Below, piece after piece: positions 28,650-39,145 of a stretch of DNA of 64,000 nt; position 1 is the stretch's first letter, and every line of letters starts with the position of its first letter. The stretch spans positions 82,001 through 146,000 of the forward strand of contig CAJNDS010001924.1 in NCBI GenBank assembly GCA_905221605.1, read 5' to 3'. The DNA is from Symbiodinium natans. Lineage: Eukaryota; Sar; Dinophyceae; Suessiales; Symbiodiniaceae. Made by a program: the position numbers and the translations under genes. The notes beneath the pieces were generated by a model that worked only from the letters and a program-made list of their open reading frames with translations, was not told where the DNA came from and made no database searches.

Positions 28650-31600
28650 CCTGGAGGACTTCGAGAAGCCTGACTTTTGGGCGAAAGACCTGGGCTTCGA
28701 ATTGTCACAGAAGACGCCTCGGCTGCAGCAAGTGGGCCCGAACCATGAAGCCTAACGCCTAATCCCGAATCGAGGACCCGAAGCCCTGAACCCTACAAGC
28801 CCCTAAACCATAAGCCCTGAACCCTATAAGCCCTTATCTCTAACCCCCACGGAACCAAAGCCGGACCCTCAACGCAAAGACCCCCCATCGCACATCGTTC
28901 TCGCGCCTGAGAGATGCCCGGCGGACTCCCCTGTCACATCTCTCTCTCTCTCTCTCTCTCTCCCTCTTTCTCTCTCAATCTATACATATATATATATATG
29001 TATACATGTAGGTGTATGTATATTATGGTTGATGTGTTTATTGATTAATGTGTGTAATTATGTGGTTATGTATGTATATATATATATATACACATGCCTT
29101 AGAGCCCTAAACTTTGTGACTGTGTGTTTAGGGATCGTTGTGTTGGGGTGTCGGGTTTATGGCTGCAGGGGTTGGAGGTTTCGGCTGTTTAGGCTGCGGA
29201 CGTATGGATGCGGGTTCAGCGCTATGGGTGTTTAAAGTCACGGGCTTCGGTTGCAGAACCAAGAGGCTGCCAAACTTTAAACCCAGCCTCAAGCCTCAAG
29301 ATCTCTTAGGGTTAACCTACCAGCCTCAACCCTAAACCCCAAAACCCTAAACTTTAAACCTTGAACCCTACACCCTAAACCCCAAACCCTAAACCCCACA
29401 CCCTAAAACCCTAAACCCTAAATCGACACTACGGAGGAAAGGGGAGCCAACGATCGTGTGCATGGAGGGCAGGTCCGGGGCCGCTGCATGCAACGTGTGC
29501 TTCAACGAGCTGAGACCTGGACCAGAGCTGGACCAGGTAGGGTTTAGGGTTTAGAGTTTCGGGTTTAGGGTTTTAGGATTTCAGGGTTTAGGGTTTAGGG
29601 TTCAGAGTTGAGGGTTTAGGGTTTAAGGTTTAGGTATAGGGTTTGGGGTTTAGGGGTTTGGTGGTTGAGGGTGTTTTGGGGGTCTAGGGTTTCGGGTTTC
29701 CGGTGTTAGGGTTTGGGGCCTAGAGGAGTTTGGGGTTGAGGGTTTACTGTGGGATTTGGGGATCAAGTTTTGGGCTTGAGGGGTTTAAAGTTTTCAGGGT
29801 TGGAGGTGTTTTTTTGTGTTGAGTTCACGGTTCAGGGCTGTCAGTTTTGTCTAAGATTTCGCACGCAGCCTTTTGAAAATTTGGGCTCTGGCTCACATTT
29901 AAGGTCCCCAAACGGCTACGAAACTTCTAACCCCCCAAAAACCCTAAACCCTAAACCCTAAACCCTAAAACACAAGTCCCTGGGCTTAAGGTCCCAAAGC
30001 CCTGAACCTGCGGGACTTGTGTTTGCTTCAGGTGCCTGGAAAGTTTAGGGTTGTAGGGTTTAAGGTTAGGGGTTCGGATCTTTAGTGTTGGAGGTCTTAG
30101 CTTTCAGGTTGTAGGGTTACCCAGGTGCGGTTTGGGGTTTAGTTCGGGTTTTGGAGCCCTATCAGCCCTTACGCCTACCCTACCAGCCCTACACCCTGCA
30201 TAAGGATCACGAAGATGCAGCGTGGAGAGACCCTAGACACGGTGCGCAACCCGTCGCTGGAGGACTTGTCCTCGTGCCCTGATCCTTCTTTCACTTGTGG
30301 AGTGTTCCGAATCCCGACAATTTGCATAGTTTAGGGTTTAGGGACTTGACAGCCCCCAGGAAGCTTTCTGCACAGTCGTACATCTACTCTGCGCTATCCC
30401 AGAGTCACTCATAGTCAGCACCCCTTACTGTCCAGTTTGCGATGTTTTCTCTGGTTCCCAAGCCCGGGGTACTGGGCTAGTGGGCCATCCGAGACCTTGA
30501 ATCCTCATTCAAGTTTCTTCGCCCTAAACCGCTATCAGCCCAGAAGCCCCAAATCCCCACACCCGAATGTTAAACCCCTAGAAGCCCAGAATCCCTACAT
30601 CATAATCCCTACAACCCCTACACCCTCTAAGCCCTCAACCCTATACTCCCTACAGACCCTGAGCCCTGAACCCCTAAACTGAAATCCCTACAACCCCTAC
30701 ACCCTCTACACCCTCTAAGCCCTCTAAGCCCCCTAAGCCCCCTAAGCCCCCTAAGCCCCCTGAGCCCTATAATCCCTACAACCCCTCCAAGCCCTCTAAG
30801 CGCTAAAATCCCTACAGACCCTGAGCCCAGTGAGCTCCGAGGCGCGCGGCGCACGAGGGCGCGCTGCTGCGGCTGAAGCACGCCGGTTCCGGGTGCCCCT
30901 TAGGGTTTATAGGGTTTAGGGTTTAGGGTTTAGGGTTTAGGGTTTAGGGTTTAGGGTTTAGGGTTTAGGGTTTCATCCGAACACTAAACCCCAGAGCCTT
31001 AGCCCTGAACTCCCCCAACCGCCCAAACGCCCAATGAGCACCAGTCCGGTACACAGCACTTTGTGCCCTACACCTGACAGCCCCGGACGGCGCCACTCGA
31101 ACTCCTCTACCGCTCATATATGTTATGCACATATACCCTGAGCAAGCACCATGCAGCCCTAAACCCGACAGACTTCTACGCCCATCCTTGAACCTAAAAC
31201 CTCGATTTGAAGGTCGATGGTCGTCATCACGGCACTTCACCTGCAGACCCCCAGCACCGACGGTACTGGCGAGCACCCCGGCCTTTGTTGCTTACGGTGC
31301 AGGGTTCAGGGTCAGGGTTGGGCAAATACCTGGAGACATACAATGTGCCATGCAGCTCCCCTCACACCATCAACATACACACACGCACGAAAAACAAACA
31401 TGACTCTTGAGAACTGAATACTTCGAAGAGCTCAAGTCCGAAAGCGCTAAAACCCGAAAGCCCCAACAATAAAAAGACAACAGTCAGATCCGAAGCCCTA
31501 ATAAGACCTAAACCCCCACACCATGAAACCCTAGGTAAGGGAACCCGAGAAAATCCTTCTAAACACCAAGATATTGTTGATGCTAAAAATCCTGCATCAG

Positions 31601-33897
31601 TTTTTCCACAACCCAATCCCCTTGCCACCCCTAATTTTAACATTGATGCAGAGTCCAGTCCCCAGAAACCCAGCGGCGCGAGTCATGCAAATCCTGCATG
31701 AAAAGAGGGGCCCAAGCAACATTGAAATGAAGGGGCGCGCAGGGGATTTCTATACGCAAGTTGGTGTGTGGGCGGCTGGGGTCATGCAGGATTTCTATCA
31801 TCCACCGTATGAATCCGAAAGCCCTTCAACCCTAAAACCCTGAAGCACTAGATCCCCCAAGCCCCTCCCGGCTAGCTAAGCCCTCAGGCCTTAAACATCC
31901 TTAAACCCAACAGCCCCTCATTCCTAAACGCCCTAAACCCTAAATGTCCTAAAAGCTAAACGCCCGAAACCCTAAGCCCTAAACCCTCCCGAGGATGCGC
32001 TCGCATGAGCTACATCAACTGAGAGGCACGATGCACAACTACCTTGCATTTTTGGGGGGAGTTTTGGGTCTAGGGCTTGGGGATTACGCTACTTGGGGAT
32101 CCCCATAGGTAATAGGGAATGGCGCTCCCGGGAAGCGACTGAGCAAGAGTACATTGGAGTTGCTCAGCCATTTTAAGACCTTCTGATCGGGGGTGGGGGA
32201 GAGCGGGACGGCCAGAGGTCAGCTGGAAATGTTCGCCGGCAGCAACGACTACGTCATCATGGGCGGCGATTTCAACATCAACCTGTCCCCGCAGTGCCTG
32301 GCAAGCACTAGGGTGTCGAAGTCTGTTTCGGACTGCCCGGCATGGGACATTGTAGTTCCCAACAACTCTTCAGCGCCACGCAGTGTCCAGGCCGGACCGA
32401 CAAAGACGGAAACGTCCAGAAACCCACTCTAAACCCAAGCCCTAAACCCACAACCTCTGCCGTTGTGTCCTTGAAGAATGTCGCATGGGCTACCAAGGTC
32501 AGAAAAAACCCACCAGAACAGCCCAGATAGACACTACAGGGAACCCCCAGCTCTCCGCCCCGCAGTTAAGGGACATTTTTGGCATGGTTCAGAGTTTAGG
32601 GTTCAGGGTTGAAGGGCCCGAACCCTAAACCCTAAACCCTAAACCCTGAACCCTAAACCCTAAACCCTAAACCCTAAACCCTAAACCCTAAACCCTAAAC
32701 CCTAAACCCTAAACCCTAAACCCTAAACCCTAAACCCTAAACCCTAAACCCTAAACCCTAAACCCCCGAAAAGTGCCACGCAGTTTTACCTTTGTGAACT
32801 TGGTGAACCAAAATGCTAAGCCTCCAGCCTGCAAGCTTCGAGGGGTGGCGAGTACGAGCGGTTCATCTTCACGGGCAGGTTCCCGAGCAGGAGCGGGGTT
32901 CCTGGGCCTCCGAAGGTGGTTCGGGTCTAGGGTGTAGGGGTTTAGGGGTGTAGGGCTTAGGCTTTAAGTTTAGGGGGTTTTGGGGTTTAGGGGGTTTAGG
33001 GGGGTTTAGGGGGGTTTAGGGGTTTAGGGGTTTAGGGTTTAGGGCTTAGGGCTTAGGACTCAGGCAGGGCCAGGGGAGCTCATCTACATCCCAGGGTTTA
33101 GGCCTCAAGGTTTCAGGGCTTTGAGTTTCAGGTTTGGCTGAACCCTAAACCCTAAACCCTAAACCCTAAACCCTAAACCCTAAACCCTAAACCCTATGCA
33201 CCCTGAACCCCAGGTTGGATGGTGCACCTGTGAGATTCCAGAAGCACCGATGCCCCAACCCTAAGAGGGTTTAAGGATTCGGGTTTAGGGTTCGGAGATC
33301 ACGGGTCTAGGCGTCAAAATCTGAAGCCCAAAGCCCTAAACCCTATAACCTGAGTGCCCTAACCCCTAAACCCCTAAACCCTAAGCCCTACACCCTAAAC
33401 CCCAAACCCCAAACCCCAAACCCCAAACCGAAGGAGCATGGTCCTGAAGGCCATCAACCGAACTCGATTTCAGACAGGCCGGGCCCACAGCACAGCTTCC
33501 GCTTTGTTGGCTGAGGCCGCGGGGTTTTGGGGTTTAGGGGGTTCAGGGTTCAGGGTGCCTCGGGGTTGCAGGTTTTAACCCTAACCCCTAAACCCTACAC
33601 CCTAAACCTTAAACCCTAAACCCTAAACCCTAAACTCTAAACCTTAAACCCTAACCCCAATCCGTTTGAGCGATTCCGGGAAACAAGAACCGAGGCTTCA
33701 CGATGCATGCCTACGGCGAACACGACGTCCCCGGCGTGGTCGGGGGCCACAGTTTGGGGGGTTGACCCTAAACCCCTAGACTCGGGGTGAAGGGGTTTGG
33801 GATTAGGGCTTAAGCTTCCACTCTTGAGGTTTAGGGATTGGGGTTTTTGGGGTTTAGGCTTCTTACTGTGGTTTTTTAAAACCCTAAACCCTAAACC

Positions 33898-33992
<95 letters not shown>

Positions 33993-36900
33993 ACCTTCAA
34001 CCTTCAACCCTAAACCCTAAACCCTAAACCCTAAACCCTAGACCCTAGACCCTAGACCCTAAACCCTAAACCCTAAACCCTAAACCCTAAACCCTAAACC
34101 CTAAACCCTAAACCCTAAACCCTAAACCCTAAACCCTAAACCCTAAACCCTACCCTAAACCCCTAAACCCTTAGGGGGGCCCTTAGAGCGCCTTCAGCCC
34201 TCGGGGTTCCAGAGGCCTACAAGCTTGGCAGCCGGCGTCTTCTGGACGTCATGGGGGAGGAGGACCAAGGCTCTGGGCGTCGCAATGTTTAGGGTTTAGG
34301 GTTGAGGGTTGAGGGTTGAGGGTTTAGGGTTGAGGGTGTGGGGCGTCTCGCCGCGCAGCGGCAGCAAGTGACATGTGGAAATGGCGCCCCAACACACCCA
34401 GCGGTATGGTGGGGAGGCATGTCACGCGAAGGCACACGCTTCCAATCCAGGAGCGCGTATTGAGTACAGGTGTTTTTGGACTGCCGTGTTGTGCAGAACC
34501 TTTAGTGTGTTTTAGGGTCTGCGGGTGTTTCATGGTTCCAGGATGTAGGATTGGGGTCTAGGGTTTCGGGGTTGGGGGTTAGGGGTTAGGGGTTAGGGTG
34601 GCCCTCGGAACGCTTCCCATGTTCCTCTTGTATGAGGGCTTGAAGATGTCATACAAGAATCTTTTGCAGAGCGCTTGTGGGCCTAGCTTAGTGTATGCGT
34701 CCTAACTTCACTGTTCCCAAGCAGGCGCGGGCTTTACTTCAGGGCCTATAGGGTCTAAAGGTTTAAGTTTAGGGCCTGTAGGGCTTCGGAGCACAACTCT
34801 AAGCCCCAAACAAGACATCCTGTTGCACAGAACTCTCAACCCTTTAGGGTTTAGGGTTTAGGGTTTTCCTGGTTTAGGGCACCAGCTTCCCAAAAGCCTT
34901 ACACACGAGCCCATGCAGGCGGCTGCGTGAGCTCCAAGGCAGATTCGCCTTTCCAGGGTTTGATTGTTTAGGGTTTAGGGTTTCGGGTTTAGGCTTTAGG
35001 GTTTAGGGGGTTTGGTCTGAAGGTGCCCTCCCGCTCTGGCCAGCCCCCCAAGCCTGGCACAGTGGTTGCGCTTCCTGTCCCCCCCCCCCCCGCCCCCAAA
35101 CGCTAAATGCCTAAGCCATGAACCCTAAACAACCCTGGATCCCAAAATCCAGGAAGTTGGTTGTCGGCCTTGCTCTCGGATTAGTGTGCACGATTCAACT
35201 AGGAGGTCCTCAGGGTGTTCCTCTTTACTTTTGTGTTTAGGGGTTTCCGCTTAAATCCCAATGAATCAAACAACAGGGGTCCTTGTCATTCGTTCGTTGC
35301 TCGGGAGCTTCGTGGCGTTGGGGTCTTTAAGGTTCGGTTACAAGCCCGATGGGCCTCAACCCCTGCGTTCGAAACCACTGTGAGGCTCATGGGCGGGGAG
35401 ACCTGAGAGAAAGCGGGGGAGGTAAACATTTGCATGCATTCTTGTCTGGGAAGTCCCCGGCTCAAGCCAAGCTTGCAATGTAACTTTAATTTAAGAGGCA
35501 GAAGTCGTTTACACTAGGCACATACAACGGGATCCAAGCCAGCAACCCGAAAGAACCCAAACCTTCAACCTCAAGCGCTGCATTCCCGAAATCATGCTTC
35601 CCCCCCCCCCCCCCCCAAAAAAAAAAAAAAAAAAAAACCAAACCCCGCAACCCAACAGCCTCAAACCGAAAGCCCAAATCTACAAACCCCAAACACCCTA
35701 AGCCCGGTTTTCGAGGCCGCTGGACGGGACACTTGGACTCATGTTGCGGGCGTGCGCTCATCTCCCTGATCTGGCCAACACGATGACAAGGGGTTGGGGT
35801 TTCGGGTTTTCGGGGTTTCGGGGTTTCGGGTTTTCGGGGTTTAGGGGTTAGGGTTCCGGGTTTGTTCTACCCGCTTTTTGTTGAGGTTTGGGGTTTACAA
35901 GTTTGGGAACCCAAATGACCAGCTTAATGGGGTTTCATAATTACAGGGACGCCTCCCTCGCCCGTTCTCCGGCATCATCGCTTTGTCTAGCTGTTGTCGG
36001 CGTGACGTCCCCGTAGCGCCACATCGTAAAACCTGAATCCTGAGCCCCGAAACCCTAAACCCTAAATCCTAAACCCTAAACCCTAAGCCCCCTAAACCCC
36101 AAGCCCCGACTTTCCTTGTGCACGCTCTACCCCAACCCCAGGCAGACCATCCTACCACTTTTCCTTGTATGGGTTCAGGGTGTAGGGTTTGGGATTAGGG
36201 TTTAAGGTTTAGGATTCTGGGATTCCGGGTTTAGGGGTTTAGGGGTTTGGGTCTTTACACCCACGATACAAATACCCCAAACGCCAAAGGGCGCCAGATG
36301 ACCTGGTCCTCAATTCTTGGCTGCTGTAGAGAGGCCTTGATGATCGACTACATCTTCGCCGATTCGAGGTTGACCCAGGGCGTGCAGCAGCCTGACCAGC
36401 TTTAGGGGGGCAGGGTAGCCCTATAGGAACCCTAAACGCTGCCTTAAGCACGAGAGGTCCTATGCACCCTGTCAGAAAAAACTTCAAGCCCCTAAGCCTC
36501 AGACCCATGGTGGGTGGTGGGGGGGGGGGGCTAGGAGCTCGGTGCTTCGGGCAACTTTTCTTAGGACCCGGACCCGGCGTGGGCCCGCGCAACGCCCCGC
36601 GCCCCCTCTTTTTGAAGTTACCCTAAAATCCCTAAAGCCTGTTCAGCAAACAAGGGTGCCCTGCGTATTCCTGTGTTGTTCTGGGACCTAGTGTTGGCTT
36701 GGCATAGCCGTAGCTTGTAGGAGCTAGCTCTGGGGGCCTGTACACTGTTCTGGGTTTAGAGTCCAGGGCGGCCTTCCGAGTCAGAAGATGCACCGAGGTG
36801 CTTCCCCTTCATAGGGTTCTGATGCGGCTTCTGACTTGTATGGCTTAGGGTTTATCGGGTTTGGGGGTGTCGGGTCGACTTAGGGTAGTTACATGGACAC

Positions 36901-38361
36901 TGAACATGGGCCCTTACCCGTGATGTACCCTATCAAGCCCAATAGCCCATACTTCAGAACCCTTTGAAGAAGGTAAGGGACCACACTGAGGGACCGTGGA
37001 ACCTAAACCCTATAAACCCTAAACCCTATCAACCCTATAAAGCCTGTTTACCTTAAGAACCCTGTAAACCCTATAAACCCCATAAACTGCTATGAACCCT
37101 ATAAACCCGATTAACCCTATAAACCCTAAAAACCCTATAAACCCTATAAACCCTATAAACCCTATAAACCCCATAAACCCTATTGACCCTCAACCCTGAG
37201 CCGAAAAAAAACCCTTAGATTTCTGGCTTGAGTGTAGGCACGGCGGCGTCTGCATGCAGCCCACGCCCCCTCTGGAGCCGAGATTTATCCCCGACGTGCT
37301 CTTTGGGCCGGCACAGGGTTCACGGGGTTCGCAGTTCAGGTTCGTCTTTTTTTTTTTTTTATTGGGGGTGGGGGGGGGGGGGGGGGGTTGGGGAGTTGTT
37401 TGTTTTTTTTTTTTTTTGGGGTGGGGAGGGGGGGGGGTGTTTGGGCTATAGAGTCTAGGGGTTTCTTGGGACACTCAAACCCCCTAAGAGCGAAAGACCT
37501 ACCCGAAACCCTCAGCCCTGAAACAATGATGGTAAAAGAAGATTTCTCCGCAGGTATTAAGAACCGTCCGAGAGTTTACGGCTCCAATGAGGCCTGACAC
37601 CCTAAACTCTATGCGAAGCCCTACCCCCCACTCCCCCCCCACCCCCCAAACCCAAGTTAAACCACACAACCCAACCCTAAAGCCTAAATCCATAGACCTA
37701 AATTGAACCCTTCGCCCGCTTTAGAGCCTACAAGCCTTATAAACCCTACAGGCCCCCCACCCATAGAAACCCTCAACCCCGGAAGCAGGCTTGGTTCCCC
37801 CCCCCCCACAAGTTGATGTTAGGGTGTAGGTTTCAGGGTTTTGGCCAAAGTCCTGTCACCTGCTGGTTCCAGGTCTCTTTAGATTGAGAGGCTGCTTCGA
37901 GATTTCCAGTAGGCTCACAGATCGTCAGCCATGATGTCGGAAAAGCCCTTAGCACGTGCAGGCGTAGATGCCTACACAGTCTCTAAGTCTCTCACTATCT
38001 CATTCTCTCTGTCTCTCTCTTTAGTCTCAAGCTATTTTTTGCATTGTTGGAACTGTTTCTGCTTCTCTCCTCCCTCCTGCTCACTGACTCGCTCGCTCAG
38101 TCTCTCACTCACAGCCTCACGGAAGAACGTGCACCACCAGAAGACCCTAACCCAAAGCTTGTCAACCAAAATCTGCTCCAAGGACCTGGCTCCAATCTCA
38201 GCCCTTACGCCTAAACCCAACTCCAAAAACTCTCTGAGCCCTACATCCTGTAGTCCCGGCCGAGGAACCAGGAGTTTCCTGTGGAATTCTCGGATCACTT
38301 TGGCCTGACTGCCCTGCTCCACATCCCCGGCAGACCTAAGCCGGCAGGGGCCCCTCACTAG
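28650..38361 (+). CDS. EEP (endonuclease/exonuclease/phosphatase) family protein, many exons
   Basis: Short exons carry EEP motifs in the expected order. Exon 28650-28731: EDFEKPDFWAKDLGFEL. 29437-29536: GEPTIVCMEG, then CNVCFNEL. 30215-30301. 30842-30904: GALLRLKHAG. 31213-31296: VVITALHLQ (the THL-like strand). 31994-32025: MRSHELHQLR. 32218 to about 32300: DYVIMGGDFNINL (catalytic GDFN). 36334-36398: LMIDYIFADSR. 37238-37339. 38265-38361: EFPVEFSDHFGLTALL (catalytic SDH) and stop TAG. Phases agree over 30842-32218, at 36398/37238 and at 37339/38265. The intron 32026-32217 is GC-AG. EEP enzymes cleave phosphodiester bonds in RNA, DNA, lipids or inositides. CCR4/nocturnin-like or sphingomyelinase-like members fit best, but the substrate cannot be told. 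Exons between 32.3 and 36.3 kb are listed separately. Confidence 0.65.
28938..29095. repeat. (TC)n and (TA)n microsatellites
   Basis: (TC)n at 28938-28976, then TA-rich and TATG-type tracts to 29095. Confidence 0.9.
29525..29720. repeat. Degenerate TTTAGGG block
   Basis: Heptamers with many one-base variants begin right after the exon donor at 29537. Confidence 0.8.
30640..30800. repeat. CCCCCTAAG/CCCTCTAAG repeats
   Basis: Tandem 9-10-bp variants of the heptamer (CCTAAGCCCC, CCCTACAA). They make a spurious leucine/glycine-rich minus frame. Confidence 0.85.
30905..30975. repeat. TTTAGGG array
   Basis: About nine heptamers starting at the donor of the EEP exon 30842-30904, so they form the 5' end of that intron. 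Confidence 0.95.
32621..32766. repeat. CCCTAAA array in EEP intron
   Basis: About 20 near-perfect heptamers downstream of the GDFN exon. Confidence 0.95.
32930..33060. repeat. TTTAGGGG-type repeats
   Basis: GGGGTTTAGG and GGTTTAGGGG variants in tandem, in the opposite orientation to the array before them. Confidence 0.85.
33074..33094 (+). CDS. Possible micro-exon in the EEP region
   Basis: It follows GGGCCAG and reads GELIYIPG up to a GT donor. Its phase joins the segment after CCCCAG at 33214 (LDGAPVRFQKHRCP). Both pieces are short, so this is tentative. Confidence 0.3.
33141..33197. repeat. CCCTAAA array
   Basis: About eight heptamers between the possible micro-exons. Confidence 0.95.
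33437..33523 (+). CDS. Candidate exon in the EEP region
   Basis: It follows CGAAGGAG and reads MVLKAINRTRFQTGRAH, then STASALLAEAA, before GTTTTG. Strong third-position GC. Probably part of the EEP gene between GDFN and IDYIF. Confidence 0.45.
33695..33751 (+). CDS. Candidate exon in the EEP region
   Basis: It follows AACCGAG and reads FTMHAYGEHDVPGVVGGH before GTTTGG. Almost every codon ends in G or C. Phase 1 out, matching the exon at 34213. Confidence 0.5.
33880..34160. repeat. CCCTAAA/CCCTCAA/CCCTAGA array
   Basis: About 40 heptamers in blocks: CCCTAAA, then about 16 CCCTCAA, then CCCTAGA, then CCCTAAA. Each variant is homogenised locally. Confidence 0.95.
34213..34286 (+). CDS. Candidate exon in the EEP region
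   Basis: It follows GGGGTTCCAG and continues the phase of 33695-33751, giving GGH followed by KAYKLGSRRLLDVMGEED, then QGSGRRN, before GTTTAG. Confidence 0.5.
34597..34676 (+). CDS. Candidate exon in the EEP region
   Basis: It reads VALGTLPMFLLYEGLKMSYK, then NLLQSA, up to a GT donor. Its phase matches the exon at 34919-34957 (GCVSSKADSPFQ). The acceptor lies in TTAGGG-type sequence. Confidence 0.45.
35947..36012 (+). CDS. Candidate exon in the EEP region
   Basis: It follows ATTACAG and ends before GTAGCG, in phase 0 at both ends. It reads GRLPRPFSGIIALSS, then CCRRDVP. Between this and 36334 lie repeat relics. Confidence 0.4.
36891..36990. mobile_element. Non-autonomous inverted-repeat element, family E
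   Basis: GTAGTTACATGG at left and CATACTTCAGAACCCTTT, then AAGGTAAGG, at right are shared with a longer copy at 46203. The ends are imperfect inverted repeats (ACATGG...CC). Two copies only. Confidence 0.5.
37004..37195. repeat. CCCTATAAA 9-bp array
   Basis: About 18 tandem units of CCCTATAAA with CCCTATCAA variants, a telomere-like unit with TA inserted. It lies inside the intron before the EEP exon at 37238. Confidence 0.9.
37346..37440. repeat. Paired T-run/G-run tracts
   Basis: Two consecutive T(n) to G(n) tracts just after the EEP exon donor. Glycine/phenylalanine frames here are artefacts. Confidence 0.9.
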
Positions 38362-38469
38362 CTTGGTAGCCCAGTGGTTTTGGGTTTATAGGGTTTAGGG
38401 TTTCCTCGGAAAAATCAACAGCCCCAAACGGGTACCCTTATGACAATATGGTTAAGCACGGCAACCAAG
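38362..38469. mobile_element. Introner-family element at the EEP stop codon
   Basis: 108 bp. The left end CTTGGTAGCCCAGTGG pairs with the right end GGCAACCAAG (9 of 10 complementary at the tips). It is flanked by CTAG (38358-38361, including the stop) and CTAA. The left 16 bp match the intron element at 39774 at nearly every position. If the flanks are a duplication, the insertion kept a stop codon on either reading. Confidence 0.65.
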
Positions 38470-38559
38470 CTAAACACGGCCGGCCGTGGATAAAAGACCC
38501 GCGCTCACTGGGTGTAGTGTTGGGGGATTCGGAGGTTTCGGGCGTTTCGGGGGTTTCGG

Positions 38560-39145
38560 GGATTTCGGTGGTTTCAGGGGCTTATGGGGGTTTCAGGATC
38601 TGGCTCCTTGCAATGAGCCGCGCATCTTTTTTGATGCTTCGCAGCTTCTTTTGCTCAGACAACGCCCGCCTGCTCTAGGATTTCCAGTACTGCCCCTTCT
38701 CCATCCTTTTGTTCCCTTAATTTGGGGATAAGCCCTCTTATGTAAGCAACAAAGGGGCACCGGTGCACTCAGCAAGTTGCTCAACAAGAGCCCGACATCC
38801 TAAGGGCCATAGTAGGCTTAGGGCTTGGGGGTTTCAGCCTCTATCCCTAAACCCAAAACCCGAAACCCTAAACCCTAAACCCTAACCCCTAAACCCTAAA
38901 CCCAAAACCCTAAACCAGCCCTAAACCCTAAAGCAGGAGACAGTCAGGAGAGCATGGTGAGCCCCAAAGTCCCACAGTCACCTGCGCAGAGAAACTGAAA
39001 TTATAAAGACTTTTTGAGGATTTGCCTTTTTGTTTTAAAAACTGACTTTTTGAGGATTTTTTAGGGTTTAGGGTTTAGTTTCTTTTTTGTTTACTTCTTT
39101 TTGGGGGTTTTTAGGGTTTAGGGATTAGGGTCAACTGGGACGGCC
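38560..39145. other. Intergenic or 5' region, repeat relics
   Basis: TTTCGGGG-type repeats (38520-38600), a mixed CCCTAAA block (38848-38935) and TTTTT/TTTAGGG sequence. One small + frame (MSRASFLMLRSFFCS at 38614) has no splice or family support. Confidence 0.4.

Noticed and set aside
32193-32432. LINE endonuclease fragment from the GDFN motif
   Set aside because: GDFN also occurs in cellular EEP enzymes, and neighbouring exons supply the rest of that domain in order; no reverse transcriptase was found.
33074-33235. A JmjC-like reading GELIYIPG + GWMVHL
   Set aside because: That frame is not phase-compatible with the GT donor after the first piece. The compatible reading is LDGAPVRFQKHRCP, which has no JmjC signature.
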